A stretch of DNA of 64,000 nt, taken from the NCBI RefSeq assembly GCF_030142045.1, contig NZ_CP126242.1, positions 2,914,001-2,978,000 of the forward strand, read 5' to 3'. A program made the translations under genes and the position numbers. The notes beneath the pieces were generated by a model. The model had not been told where the DNA came from. It ran no database searches and saw nothing but the letters and a program-made list of their open reading frames with translations. The DNA is from Arthrobacter sp. zg-Y919. Its GTDB lineage: Bacteria; Actinomycetota; Actinomycetes; Actinomycetales; Micrococcaceae. Numbering within the stretch: the first letter of the stretch is position 1; every line of letters begins with the position of its first letter. Positions 6,727 through 14,673 of this stretch are shown here, one piece after another.

Positions 6727-7695
6727 GTGCTGTCTCAGGTTTCGCTCGACGTTTACCGTTTTGCCGTAAGCCGTCCGGGGTGGACGGCCGGAGAGGCTTC
6801 CGAGGCGCTGGGGTACACGAGCCGGGCCATCGATACCGCAATTGGGGAATTGACTACGCGCTGCCTCCTGCTCAAGCAGTCCGACGACTGCCCGAGCTAC
6901 ATCGCGGTGTCCCCGGATGTGGCCCTCGCCGAACTGGTTGATCCGGATGAACGTGCCCTCCTGGAGCTGCGGGGCAGGATCTATGCCCGCCGGAGGGAGA
7001 TGGCCGCATTGACGCCGGCCTACACCGAAGCACGTAAGCGTCTGGCCGCCGATGCCTCGGTGGAAGTGGTGGAGGACCAGGAAAAGGTCCAGCGGGTGCT
7101 GATCGAGTACGGGCGAAGCGCCACCGACCGGGTCCTCATCGCGCGTCCGGGGCATGGCGCCAATGCCGACATCCATGAGGAAAGCGTGCAGAAGGACCTT
7201 GACCTCCTGCGCAGCGGCGTCCGGCGGCAGACCCTGTACCACGCCAGCACCCGGGACCACGTGCCCACCCGCAAGGCTGTCGAGACCATCACCGCGGCCG
7301 GGGGGCAGTTCCGCACCCTTCCGTACATGCCGCTGCGGACCCTGATTTTTGATGAAAAAGTGGCAGTGGTTGCCCGCGAGCTGTATCCCGGCGATGTGGC
7401 GGGCCTGGTGGTCCGGGATCCGAACCTGATCCGGATCTTCGGGCTCCTTTTCGAGTTCGCCTGGGGCCTTGCGGAACCATACCTGTCCGACAATCCCGGC
7501 GGCGAAGGCCTCACGAGCACACAGCGCTCTGTCCTCACGGCACTGGCGTCCGGCTATTCGGACGAGGCCATTGCCCGCCGGGTGGGAATCAGCGTCCGGA
7601 CGTGCCGCCGCCATATTGCCTGGATGCTGGAGGAACTGGGCGCCGAGAGCCGGTTCCAGGCGGGAATCAAGGCGCATAAGGCCGGGTGGATCTAG
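6727..7695 (+). CDS. LuxR-family regulator with N-terminal TrmB-like winged helix
   Basis: 322 residues from the GTG at 6727, chosen because AAAGGA lies six bases upstream; an in-frame start at 6694 has no such site. Residues about 5-55 form a TrmB-like winged helix (WTAGEASEALGYTSRAID), the middle resembles the phospholipase D-like sensor part of such regulators, and about 255-310 form a LuxR helix-turn-helix (LTSTQRSVLTALASGYSDEA, ISVRTCRRHIAWML). This two-HTH architecture is common beside small peptide and natural-product loci in actinobacteria. Being divergent from the SpaB_C gene, it is the likely regulator of that locus. Confidence 0.8.
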   Translation: MLSQVSLDVYRFAVSRPGWTAGEASEALGYTSRAIDTAIGELTTRCLLLKQSDDCPSYIAVSPDVALAELVDPDERALLELRGRIYARRREMAALTPAYTEARKRLAADASVEVVEDQEKVQRVLIEYGRSATDRVLIARPGHGANADIHEESVQKDLDLLRSGVRRQTLYHASTRDHVPTRKAVETITAAGGQFRTLPYMPLRTLIFDEKVAVVARELYPGDVAGLVVRDPNLIRIFGLLFEFAWGLAEPYLSDNPGGEGLTSTQRSVLTALASGYSDEAIARRVGISVRTCRRHIAWMLEELGAESRFQAGIKAHKAGWI

Positions 7696-7758
7696 GAACC
7701 GGTACTGCCCTCAGATGTACTGGACAGCCGGTGCCTGCCGGGGAAGGTGCGGGCTAGC

Positions 7759-9057
7759 ATGGCTGCCATGACCCCCGAGGAATTCGCCGTCGAACTACCC
7801 GTGAACACCATGGCCGCGCTGGAGCGTGCTGCGGGTTCACACCGTCATGAAGTCCTGTTCTCCAACCGCGCCTTCCACATCAAACAGTCCGCCGTGCGGG
7901 ACGTCTTCGATATTTCCATCCGTCCCGGCCTGATTTCCCTGGCCGGAGGCAGCCCCGACCTGCGTTCACTCCCCCTGGCGGAACTGGGCCGCACGGCCCA
8001 GCAGATCATTGCGGAACACGGACTGGAGGCACTGCAGTACGGCGGCGGGCAGGGCATGGAAGAGCTGCGGAGACAGGCATGCGAGGTCATGGCTGCGGAG
8101 GGAATCCTCGACGCCGATCCCGCGGACATCGTCATCACCACCGGGTCGCAGTCCGCGCAGGATGTTGCCGCCAAAGTTTTCTGCGATCCCGGCGATGTCA
8201 TCCTCTGCGAGGACCCTACCTATGTGGGTGCACTGAATGCCTTCGAGGCCTACGAGGTGGACGTGCGCACCGTCCCCATGGACGACGGCGGCCTGGTTCC
8301 GGAGGCGCTCGAGCGGCGGATCCGCGAAGTGCGTGCCGAAGGCAAAACCATCAAGCTGCTCTACACCATTCCAAGTTTCAACAATCCAAGCGGTATTACG
8401 CTCACCGCCGGACGGCGCCAGGAAGTTGTCGGGATCTGCCGGCGGAACAACATCCTGGTCCTCGAGGACAATCCCTACGGGCTGCTGCGGTTCGACGGCG
8501 AACCGCTGGCACCGATGCGGGCGGAAAACCCGCACGACGTGCTGTATCTGGGCTCGTTTTCCAAGATTTTCGCCCCCGGTGTCCGGCTGGGCTGGGCGCT
8601 GGTTCCCCGCCACCTGTACCGGCGTTTCTACCTCGCCTGCGAGGCCGTTGTCCTCTGCCCCTCGCCGTTGACCCAGATGCTGGTTTCGGCCTATCTGCGG
8701 GACTACGACTGGAGGGGCCACATCCGCACTTCCCGCAGCCGCTATGCCGAGCGGTGCGCCGCGATGCTGGCAGCACTGCAGGAACACCTGCCGGAGGGCG
8801 TCACCTGGACCCGGCCGGACGGCGGATTCTTCGTCTGGGTGACGCTCCCCGAGGGTGTGGACACCTATCCCCTGCTGTATGAAGCCATCAATGCCGGCAC
8901 GGTGTTCATCCCGGGTGCGGCCTTCACCCCCGGCGAGCAGCAGTCAAACAAACTGCGCCTGGCTTTCAGCTCCGTCTCCCCGGAGGACATTTCCGAAGGC
9001 GTGCGCCGGCTCGCACCGGTCCTGCGTGCCGCCGTCGGCGCCGTCAAGGTGCGCTGA
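7759..9057 (+). CDS. PLP-dependent aminotransferase (class I/II, 2-aminoadipate aminotransferase-like)
   Basis: About 432 residues. The PLP lysine is in SFSKIFAPGVRLGW; the fold type I signatures LQYGGGQGMEELR, NPSGITL and LEDNPYGLLRFDGE are present. The closest family pattern is the MocR-related/LysN-type aminotransferases, which act on 2-aminoadipate, aromatic or branched-chain amino acids. ATG at 7759 is preferred, with GGGAAGG 11 bases upstream; ATG at 7768 is also possible. It converges on the bkd operon, so a role in branched-chain or aromatic amino-acid breakdown is reasonable but not shown. Confidence 0.85.
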   Translation: MAAMTPEEFAVELPVNTMAALERAAGSHRHEVLFSNRAFHIKQSAVRDVFDISIRPGLISLAGGSPDLRSLPLAELGRTAQQIIAEHGLEALQYGGGQGMEELRRQACEVMAAEGILDADPADIVITTGSQSAQDVAAKVFCDPGDVILCEDPTYVGALNAFEAYEVDVRTVPMDDGGLVPEALERRIREVRAEGKTIKLLYTIPSFNNPSGITLTAGRRQEVVGICRRNNILVLEDNPYGLLRFDGEPLAPMRAENPHDVLYLGSFSKIFAPGVRLGWALVPRHLYRRFYLACEAVVLCPSPLTQMLVSAYLRDYDWRGHIRTSRSRYAERCAAMLAALQEHLPEGVTWTRPDGGFFVWVTLPEGVDTYPLLYEAINAGTVFIPGAAFTPGEQQSNKLRLAFSSVSPEDISEGVRRLAPVLRAAVGAVKVR

Positions 9058-9064
9058 GCAGGCG

Positions 9065-10516
9065 TCAGTCCAGCAGCAGCGCCGGTTCTTCCAGGATGGC
9101 GGCAACGTCGGCCATGAAGCGTGCCGACAGGTCGCCGTCGACCACGCGGTGGTCGAAGGAACCACCGAGCGTCGTGATCCAGCGCGGCACAACCTCGCCG
9201 TTGACCACCCAGGGCTTCTGCTTAATGGTGCCAAACGCGACGATGGCCACTTCGCCGGGATTGATGATCGGGGTGCCCGTGTCGATGCCGAGCGAACCGA
9301 TATTCGTGACCGTCAGCGTGCCGCCCCGCATGTCAGCCGGGGGCGTCCGGCCCTCCCGTGCGGTTGCCGCCAGGGTGTTGAGGGCGATCGCCAGTTCCTT
9401 CAGCGAGAGCTCGTGGGCGTCCTTGATGTTGGGCACCATCAACCCGCGCGGGGTGGCTGCCGCAATGCCGAGGTTCATGAAGTGCTTGACCAGGATCTCC
9501 TCCCCGGCCCAGGTGGCGTTGACGGACGGGTTCCGTGCCGCCGCCCAGATAACGGCCTTCGCAAGGATCAGCAGCGGGGAGACCTTAATGCCGTCAAAGT
9601 CCTTCGACGTCTTCAGCCGCTTCACGAACTCCATGGTCCGGGAAGCATCCACGTCCACGAAGATGCTGACGTGCGGTGCGCTGAAGGCGCTTTCAACCAT
9701 GGCCTTTGCCGTGGCTCGGCGCACTCCCCTGACCGGGATGCGTTCAATGCGCGAGTCCTCCGCTCCGGCGCCCGGCGCCCAGAATTCCCCGGCCGAATCG
9801 CGCTCGGCCTCGCGCTGCGCCTGGTAGCTGATCAGGTCCTGCTTGGTCACTTCGCCGCTGGCTCCGGTGGCGGTGACGTCCGCGAGGTTGATGCCCAGGT
9901 CCTTTGCGGCCTTCCGCACCGGGGGCTTGGCCAGCACGCGCTGGATCAGCCGGTTGACCCGGTCGGAGACAGCGGCGGTTCCGGACGACGCCGGGGCGGG
10001 CGCGGTTTCCGGGGTAGTGGGCCGGACGGGTTCCGGGGCTGGTTCTGCCGCAGGTGCCGGGACGGGTGCCGGTTTGACGATGCGTTCCGGTTTCGCGGAC
10101 ACCTGGGCATCGGCCGCGGCGGGCCGGCGCAGGCGGCGGCGCACTGCATCCGGTTTGGGACCGGTACCGGTCAACGAAGCTGCCGGAGCTTCCGTTTCCG
10201 CGGCGGGCGCCGAGGCTTCTTCCGCTTCCGCGGCGGGCGCCTTGGCTTCTTCCGCCTTCGGCGCGCCGGCGCCGCCGTCGACCGTCACGCTGATGATGGC
10301 CGTCCCGACGTCGACCGTTTCCCCTTCGGCAACCAGCAGCGAAGACACCGTGCCGGCATACGGCGAAGGAAGCTCGACCAGCGATTTCGCCGTTTCGATT
10401 TCCACGATCACGTCGTTGACGGCAACCGTGTCGCCCGGCTGAACCTTCCACTGCACAATGTCGGCTTCGGTCAGGCCTTCGCCCACGTCCGGCAGGCGGA
10501 ATGTCTTTTCAGTCAT
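9065..10516 (-). CDS. bkdC: Branched-chain alpha-keto acid dehydrogenase E2 (dihydrolipoyl acyltransferase)
   Basis: 483 residues with the domain order of a 2-oxo acid dehydrogenase E2. A single lipoyl domain spans residues 4-78 with the modified Lys in [13 protein letters not shown]; then an Ala/Pro/Glu-rich flexible linker; an E3-binding domain around 190-225 ([15 protein letters not shown]); and a catalytic domain ending in [15 protein letters not shown], which holds the active His and Asp. It moves the acyl group from E1 to CoA. It is the last gene of an E1alpha-E1beta-E2 operon; no E3 lipoamide dehydrogenase is in the window. A pyruvate dehydrogenase-type E2 is the alternative. Confidence 0.93.
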   Translation of the reverse strand: MTEKTFRLPDVGEGLTEADIVQWKVQPGDTVAVNDVIVEIETAKSLVELPSPYAGTVSSLLVAEGETVDVGTAIISVTVDGGAGAPKAEEAKAPAAEAEEASAPAAETEAPAASLTGTGPKPDAVRRRLRRPAAADAQVSAKPERIVKPAPVPAPAAEPAPEPVRPTTPETAPAPASSGTAAVSDRVNRLIQRVLAKPPVRKAAKDLGINLADVTATGASGEVTKQDLISYQAQREAERDSAGEFWAPGAGAEDSRIERIPVRGVRRATAKAMVESAFSAPHVSIFVDVDASRTMEFVKRLKTSKDFDGIKVSPLLILAKAVIWAAARNPSVNATWAGEEILVKHFMNLGIAAATPRGLMVPNIKDAHELSLKELAIALNTLAATAREGRTPPADMRGGTLTVTNIGSLGIDTGTPIINPGEVAIVAFGTIKQKPWVVNGEVVPRWITTLGGSFDHRVVDGDLSARFMADVAAILEEPALLLD

Positions 10517-10586
10517 GGCTTCTCTTCTTTAGGTACTGGGGCGCTTTAGATACATGGGCGGGCGAACAGGCTCAGGAGGAGGAGCG

Positions 10587-11564
10587 TCAGTAGGCGAAGG
10601 AGCGGTCCAGGGCTTCGAGCAGCCGGTCGATATCCGGCAGATAGTGCTCTTCGACCTTCGCTACCGGATACGGCATGTGGAATCCGCCCACACGCAGCAC
10701 CGGTGCCTCCAGGGAGAGGAAGGCACGTTCGGCCACGCGGGCAGCAATTTCGCCGCCGATGCCGCCAAACGTGGGCGCCTCATGGGTGACGATCAGGCGT
10801 CCGGTTTTCCGGACGGAGTCGGTGACGGTGTCGAAATCGATCGGCGAAATGGACCGCAGGTCCACCACTTCCACTGACCGTCCGTCCTCTTCCGCAGCTG
10901 CGGCCGCTGCCAACGCCACCGGGACCAGGGGCCCGTAGGCCACGATGGTTGCGTCGGTTCCCTCGCGGACCACATGGGCAGAGAACGGATCGGACGTTGG
11001 TGCGGTGGTATCGACGTCGCCCTTGAGCCAGTAGCGGCGCTTGGGTTCGAAGACAATCACGGGATCCTTGCACGCCACTGCCTGCTGGATCATCCAGTAG
11101 GCGTCCTGAGGGTTCGACGGCGTGATGATGCGCAGTCCCGCGGTGTGGGCAAAGAGGGCCTCGGGCGATTCGGAGTGGTGCTCAATCGAGCCGATGCCGC
11201 CGCCGTAGGGGATCCGGATAACCACGGGAGCGCTCAACGCACCGTCGCTGCGGGAGTGCATCTTGGCCAGCTGGGTGGTGATCTGATTGAAGCCCGGGAA
11301 GACGAAGCCGTCGAACTGGATCTCGCAGACGGGCAGGTAGCCCCGCAGGGCCAGGCCGATGGCAGTGCCGATAATCCCGGATTCCGCCAACGGCGTGTCC
11401 ATAACGCGGTCCGCGCCGAAGTCGGCCTTCAAGCCTTCCGTGACCCGGTAGACGCCGCCGAGGGAGCCGATGTCCTCGCCCATCAGGAGGGAATTCGGGT
11501 GGGATTCCAGGGCCGCGCGCAGGCCAGCGTTAATGGCCTTGGCCATGGTCATGGTGGTGCTCAT
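10587..11564 (-). CDS. bkdB: Branched-chain alpha-keto acid dehydrogenase E1 beta subunit
   Basis: 325 residues, the usual E1beta length, with MGEDIGSLGGVYRVT near the start, DTPLAESGIIGTAIGLALRG and EAPTFGGIGGEI. With E1alpha it forms the thiamine-diphosphate decarboxylase that transfers the acyl group from branched-chain 2-oxo acids to E2 lipoate. Its ATG overlaps the E1alpha stop by four bases (11561-11564), so the two are translationally coupled. The 70-base gap to E2 contains no evident promoter. Confidence 0.93.
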   Translation of the reverse strand: MSTTMTMAKAINAGLRAALESHPNSLLMGEDIGSLGGVYRVTEGLKADFGADRVMDTPLAESGIIGTAIGLALRGYLPVCEIQFDGFVFPGFNQITTQLAKMHSRSDGALSAPVVIRIPYGGGIGSIEHHSESPEALFAHTAGLRIITPSNPQDAYWMIQQAVACKDPVIVFEPKRRYWLKGDVDTTAPTSDPFSAHVVREGTDATIVAYGPLVPVALAAAAAAEEDGRSVEVVDLRSISPIDFDTVTDSVRKTGRLIVTHEAPTFGGIGGEIAARVAERAFLSLEAPVLRVGGFHMPYPVAKVEEHYLPDIDRLLEALDRSFAY

Positions 11565-12811
11565 GCGGTGTGCTCCCGGGAAGGGGTCGAGGAGGTGGCG
11601 GTGTCGTGCGGAGCTACAGCGTCGGCGTTCGCGTCGGCGTCGGCGTCGGCGAAACCGGCTTCGTACCGGCGGTGGGCGTCCAGTTCCTCGCGGATCAGCG
11701 GGTGCGCTTCGGCGTACACATCGGCAAAGGCGTCCTCGAAGCCCGGCGCCTCCATCTGCTGCACGTTGTCCCGGAGCCGGACGGCCATGGTGCGGCCTTC
11801 CTCGCGGAGCTCCTCAAAGAACGCATCATCCGCCAGTCCCTGGCCACGCAGGTATTTTTCCATCCGGAGCAGCGGATCCCGGTCCAGCCAGGCTTCCTCG
11901 TCAGCGCTCAGCCGGTATTTGGTGGGGTCGTCCGCCGTCGTATGCGCGCTCATCCGGTAGGTGAATGCCTCGATCAGCACGGGGCCGCCGCCCGAACGGG
12001 CGTGTTCGAGCGCCCAGCGCGTCACGGCATGGACAGCGAGGACGTCATTGCCGTCCACGCGGACGCCGGGGAAGCCGTAGCCCTGGGCGCGGTTGGCCAG
12101 CGGGATCCGGGACTGCACTTCGGTGGGGACGGAGATGGCCCAGTGGTTGTTCTGGCAGAAGAACACCACCGGAGCGTTATAGGACGCAGCGAATACCATG
12201 CCTTCATGGACGTCGCCTTCAGAGCTTGCACCGTCGCCGAAGTAGGCAACCGTGGCGGCTTCGGGAAGCTTGGGATCCACCAGCCGGTCGCGGGCCATGC
12301 CCATGGCATAGCCGACGGCGTGCGGCACCTGCGCGGCCAGTACCAGGGTGTAGAGATGGAAATTCACCTCGCGGGGATCCCAGCCGCCGTGTGAGATGCC
12401 GCGGAAGCGGCGCAGCAGCTGGGCAAGTTCCAGGCCGCGGGTATAGGCGACCCCGTGCTCGCGGTAGGTGGGGAAAACGTAGTCCTGTGGGAGCAGGGCC
12501 CGGCCCGAGCCGATCTGGGCGCCTTCCTGGCCGGTGAGGGGAACCCACATCACGAGTTCGCCCTGGCGCTGAAGGGCGGTGGCTTCTTCATCGAACCGGC
12601 GGACCAGGAACATGTCCCGGTAGAATCCGCGGAGTTCCTCGGGGCTCAGGTCCTTGACGTAGCTGCTGTACTCGTCATCCTGCAGAAGCTCACCGTCGAT
12701 GGTGAGCAGCTGGACCATGTCCGGGACAGGGTTGTCTTCGGGAGCACCCATGAGGGAGTGCTCCAGTCCGGCCGCGTCGAACTCGCTGGCCGGCAGGTTT
12801 CCTACGTCCAT
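11561..12811 (-). CDS. bkdA: Branched-chain alpha-keto acid dehydrogenase E1 alpha subunit
   Basis: 416 residues. The thiamine-diphosphate motif is seen as GDGASSEGDVHEG ending in CQNNHWAISVP, and the phosphorylation-loop-like EAFTYRMSAHTTADDPTKYR is conserved. The C-terminus has a low-complexity FADADADANADA stretch. ATG at 12811 has GAGGAG seven bases upstream. It begins the bkd operon. Two GGAA-TTCC palindromes lie 60-100 bases upstream. Products (branched acyl-CoAs) are precursors of the iso/anteiso fatty acids typical of Micrococcaceae. Confidence 0.93.
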   Translation of the reverse strand: MDVGNLPASEFDAAGLEHSLMGAPEDNPVPDMVQLLTIDGELLQDDEYSSYVKDLSPEELRGFYRDMFLVRRFDEEATALQRQGELVMWVPLTGQEGAQIGSGRALLPQDYVFPTYREHGVAYTRGLELAQLLRRFRGISHGGWDPREVNFHLYTLVLAAQVPHAVGYAMGMARDRLVDPKLPEAATVAYFGDGASSEGDVHEGMVFAASYNAPVVFFCQNNHWAISVPTEVQSRIPLANRAQGYGFPGVRVDGNDVLAVHAVTRWALEHARSGGGPVLIEAFTYRMSAHTTADDPTKYRLSADEEAWLDRDPLLRMEKYLRGQGLADDAFFEELREEGRTMAVRLRDNVQQMEAPGFEDAFADVYAEAHPLIREELDAHRRYEAGFADADADANADAVAPHDTATSSTPSREHTA

Positions 12812-12868
12812 GCCTACTCCTCGCCTGGACAGCCGAAAGCCGCACCGCGCTAGAAATATGCCTCATCA

Positions 12869-12910
12869 GGAATACATTCCCGGGTTTGCATATATGTGGA
12901 AGTTACTTCC
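12869..12910. promoter_or_regulatory. Pair of GGAA-TTCC palindromes upstream of the bkd operon
   Basis: GGAATACATTCC at 12869-12880 and GGAAGTTACTTCC at 12898-12910 are perfect inverted repeats with the same GGAA...TTCC ends, centres about 30 bases (roughly three helical turns) apart, and AT-rich sequence between. Position before bkdA suggests a dimeric repressor or activator binding side by side. Confidence 0.5.
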
Positions 12911-12954
12911 CACAGCCTAACGATGGCACGGCTTTCGGCCCTACCTAAGACACG

Positions 12955-14094
12955 CTAGGAAACCCGTGGGCCTTTTGTATAAGTCGCACATAGAGCCAGG
13001 AACCGGGTGTTTGCTTCCTCCTCGCCAATGGTCACTCTCACACCCTCGTTTCCGAAGGCCCGTACCGCCAGGGCCTGTTCCTCCGCCAAGGCCGCAAACT
13101 CGCGGGTATTCTCTCCAAGCGCGAGCCATACGAAGTTGCCCTGCGCCGCGGGAATGGACCATCCCAGCGCCTTCAGGCCGTCGACCACCCGGGTCCGTTC
13201 CGCCACGAGTCCTTGTATTCTCTCCACAAGTTGGTCGTGGTGGCGCAGCGACGCAACCGCCGCCTGTTCGGCGATGGTCGAGACCGCGAAGGGGACTGCT
13301 GACACGCGGAGGTGCTGGGTAATGGGAGCGTGCGAGACCGAATAGCCGACGCGCAGTCCGGCCAGGCCGGCGCCCTTGGAGAAGGTCCGCAGCACCACGA
13401 CGTTGGCGTGGCTGCGGTACATGTCGATGCCGTTGACGGCGTCGTCGTCCCGGACGAAGTCCTCATATGCCTCATCGATTACCACGATGACGTTTTCCGG
13501 GACCTGCCGGAGGAAGTTTTCCACCTGCAGGGTGGTGAGCACCGGACCGGTCGGGTTGTTCGGGGTGCACAGCAGAATTACTTTGGTCCGCTCGGTGATG
13601 GCCGCGGCCATGGCGTCCAGGTCGTGGGTGCCGTCCGACTTAAGCGGCACCTGGACACTCTCGGCACCCGCGAGGCCCACACTGATGGGGTACGCCTCAA
13701 AGGACCGCCAGGGGTAGATGACCTCGTCGGCGGTTCCGTCCGGGTTCTGGCCGGCAAAGGTGCTGAGCAGCTGGTTCAACGCACCTAGGCTGCCGCCGCC
13801 CGTCACGATGTCTTCAGCGGGCACGTCCAGGAACATGGAGAGCTCGTTGCGGAGGGCCGTGGAAAGCGGGTCCGGGTACCGGTTGACCGTTGCGTGCTCG
13901 TTTATCGCTTCCAGCACGGCCGGCAGCGGAGGGAACGGGTTCTCGTTGGAGGAGAGCTTGTAACTTTGAAGTCCTTCTACAACCACCGGCGGCTTGCCTG
14001 CCGTGTACTTGGGCAGCTTCCCAATGACGGGCCTGGGGACAATGCCGGATGCGGGAACTTCAGCTGCGTCGGTGTCATTCTCGGTAGTGGTCAT
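12955..14094 (-). CDS. Histidinol-phosphate/aromatic aminotransferase
   Basis: 379 residues of the HisC-type fold I aminotransferase family. The lysine lies in LRTFSKGAGLAGLRVGYS; SSNENPFPPLP near the N-terminus, CTPNNPTGPV and VIDEAYEDF are diagnostic. It carries amino transfer between 2-oxoglutarate/glutamate and histidinol phosphate or aromatic 2-oxo acids. It is not in a his operon but directly upstream of the bkd genes on the same strand (143-base gap), so the Pat-type phenylalanine aminotransferase reading is at least as likely as histidine synthesis. Confidence 0.85.
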   Translation of the reverse strand: MTTTENDTDAAEVPASGIVPRPVIGKLPKYTAGKPPVVVEGLQSYKLSSNENPFPPLPAVLEAINEHATVNRYPDPLSTALRNELSMFLDVPAEDIVTGGGSLGALNQLLSTFAGQNPDGTADEVIYPWRSFEAYPISVGLAGAESVQVPLKSDGTHDLDAMAAAITERTKVILLCTPNNPTGPVLTTLQVENFLRQVPENVIVVIDEAYEDFVRDDDAVNGIDMYRSHANVVVLRTFSKGAGLAGLRVGYSVSHAPITQHLRVSAVPFAVSTIAEQAAVASLRHHDQLVERIQGLVAERTRVVDGLKALGWSIPAAQGNFVWLALGENTREFAALAEEQALAVRAFGNEGVRVTIGEEEANTRFLALCATYTKGPRVS

Positions 14095-14135
14095 GGCGTT
14101 AACAGTAACGGCCGCTTTTCTGTCAGCATGAGGGC

Positions 14136-14555
14136 ATGATTTTCCTCCTGCTGCGGATAGTCCTGAATGCTGTGGCCCTCTGGGTTGCCAGTTGGCTTTT
14201 GCCCGGGCTCACGGTGAGTGCACCCACGGGGAGCCTCAGCGGAGATCCGATGATCGATACTGGGCTCGCCTATCTCTTCATCGGCCTGATTTTCGGTGCA
14301 GTGAATGCGCTGGTCCGGCCGATTGCCCAGGGCATCACCCTTCCTTTGGCCATCCTGACGCTGGGGTTGTTCCGCATTGTCATCAATGCCGCCATGCTCG
14401 AACTCACCTCGTGGCTCAGCAGCTACACCCCCATCCGTTTCGAGGTCGATTCCTTCTTCTGGACTGCCATTCTGGGCGCTGTTGTCATCAGCCTCATTTC
14501 CCTCGTGCTGGAGACCGTGACCGGAAGTCGTCGGCGGAGCAAAGGCCTGCGGTAA
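14136..14555 (+). CDS. Small four-helix membrane protein (phage-holin-like family PF04020)
   Basis: 139 residues with four hydrophobic helices (about 1-22, 43-63, 66-88 and 104-127). The pattern FIGLIFGAVNALVRPIAQGI followed by LPLAILTLGLFRIVINAA is that of the bacterial membrane family loosely named phage holin family 4 / YvlD. These are chromosomal housekeeping proteins of unknown function, not phage lysis genes. Its last codons fall inside the first copy of a 69-bp tandem repeat. Start ATG at 14136 follows GAGGGC. Confidence 0.8.
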   Translation: MIFLLLRIVLNAVALWVASWLLPGLTVSAPTGSLSGDPMIDTGLAYLFIGLIFGAVNALVRPIAQGITLPLAILTLGLFRIVINAAMLELTSWLSSYTPIRFEVDSFFWTAILGAVVISLISLVLETVTGSRRRSKGLR

Positions 14556-14673
14556 GGGTCTGGCGGGGGATGTGCCGACGCAGACGGCACAGCGTCAAAA
14601 CTAAGGAGCAAAGGCCTGCAGTCAGTGTCTCGCGGGGCATCTGCCGAACCAGACGGCACAGCGTCAAAACGGC
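14536..14673. repeat. 69-bp tandem duplication overlapping the end of the membrane protein gene
   Basis: Two imperfect copies start at 14536 and 14605 with GGAGCAAAGGCCTGC and end with CAGACGGCACAGCGTCAAAAC. Each carries a small hairpin (GTGCCG/CGGCAC in copy 1, TGCCG/CGGCA in copy 2), conserved despite changes around it. Copy 1 includes the last five codons and stop of the upstream gene; copy 2 runs into the convergent HNH gene. Confidence 0.85.

Noticed and set aside
14136..14555. Prophage lysis gene (holin)
   Set aside because: The family name is misleading; the protein is a chromosomal PF04020-type membrane protein and no other phage gene is near.
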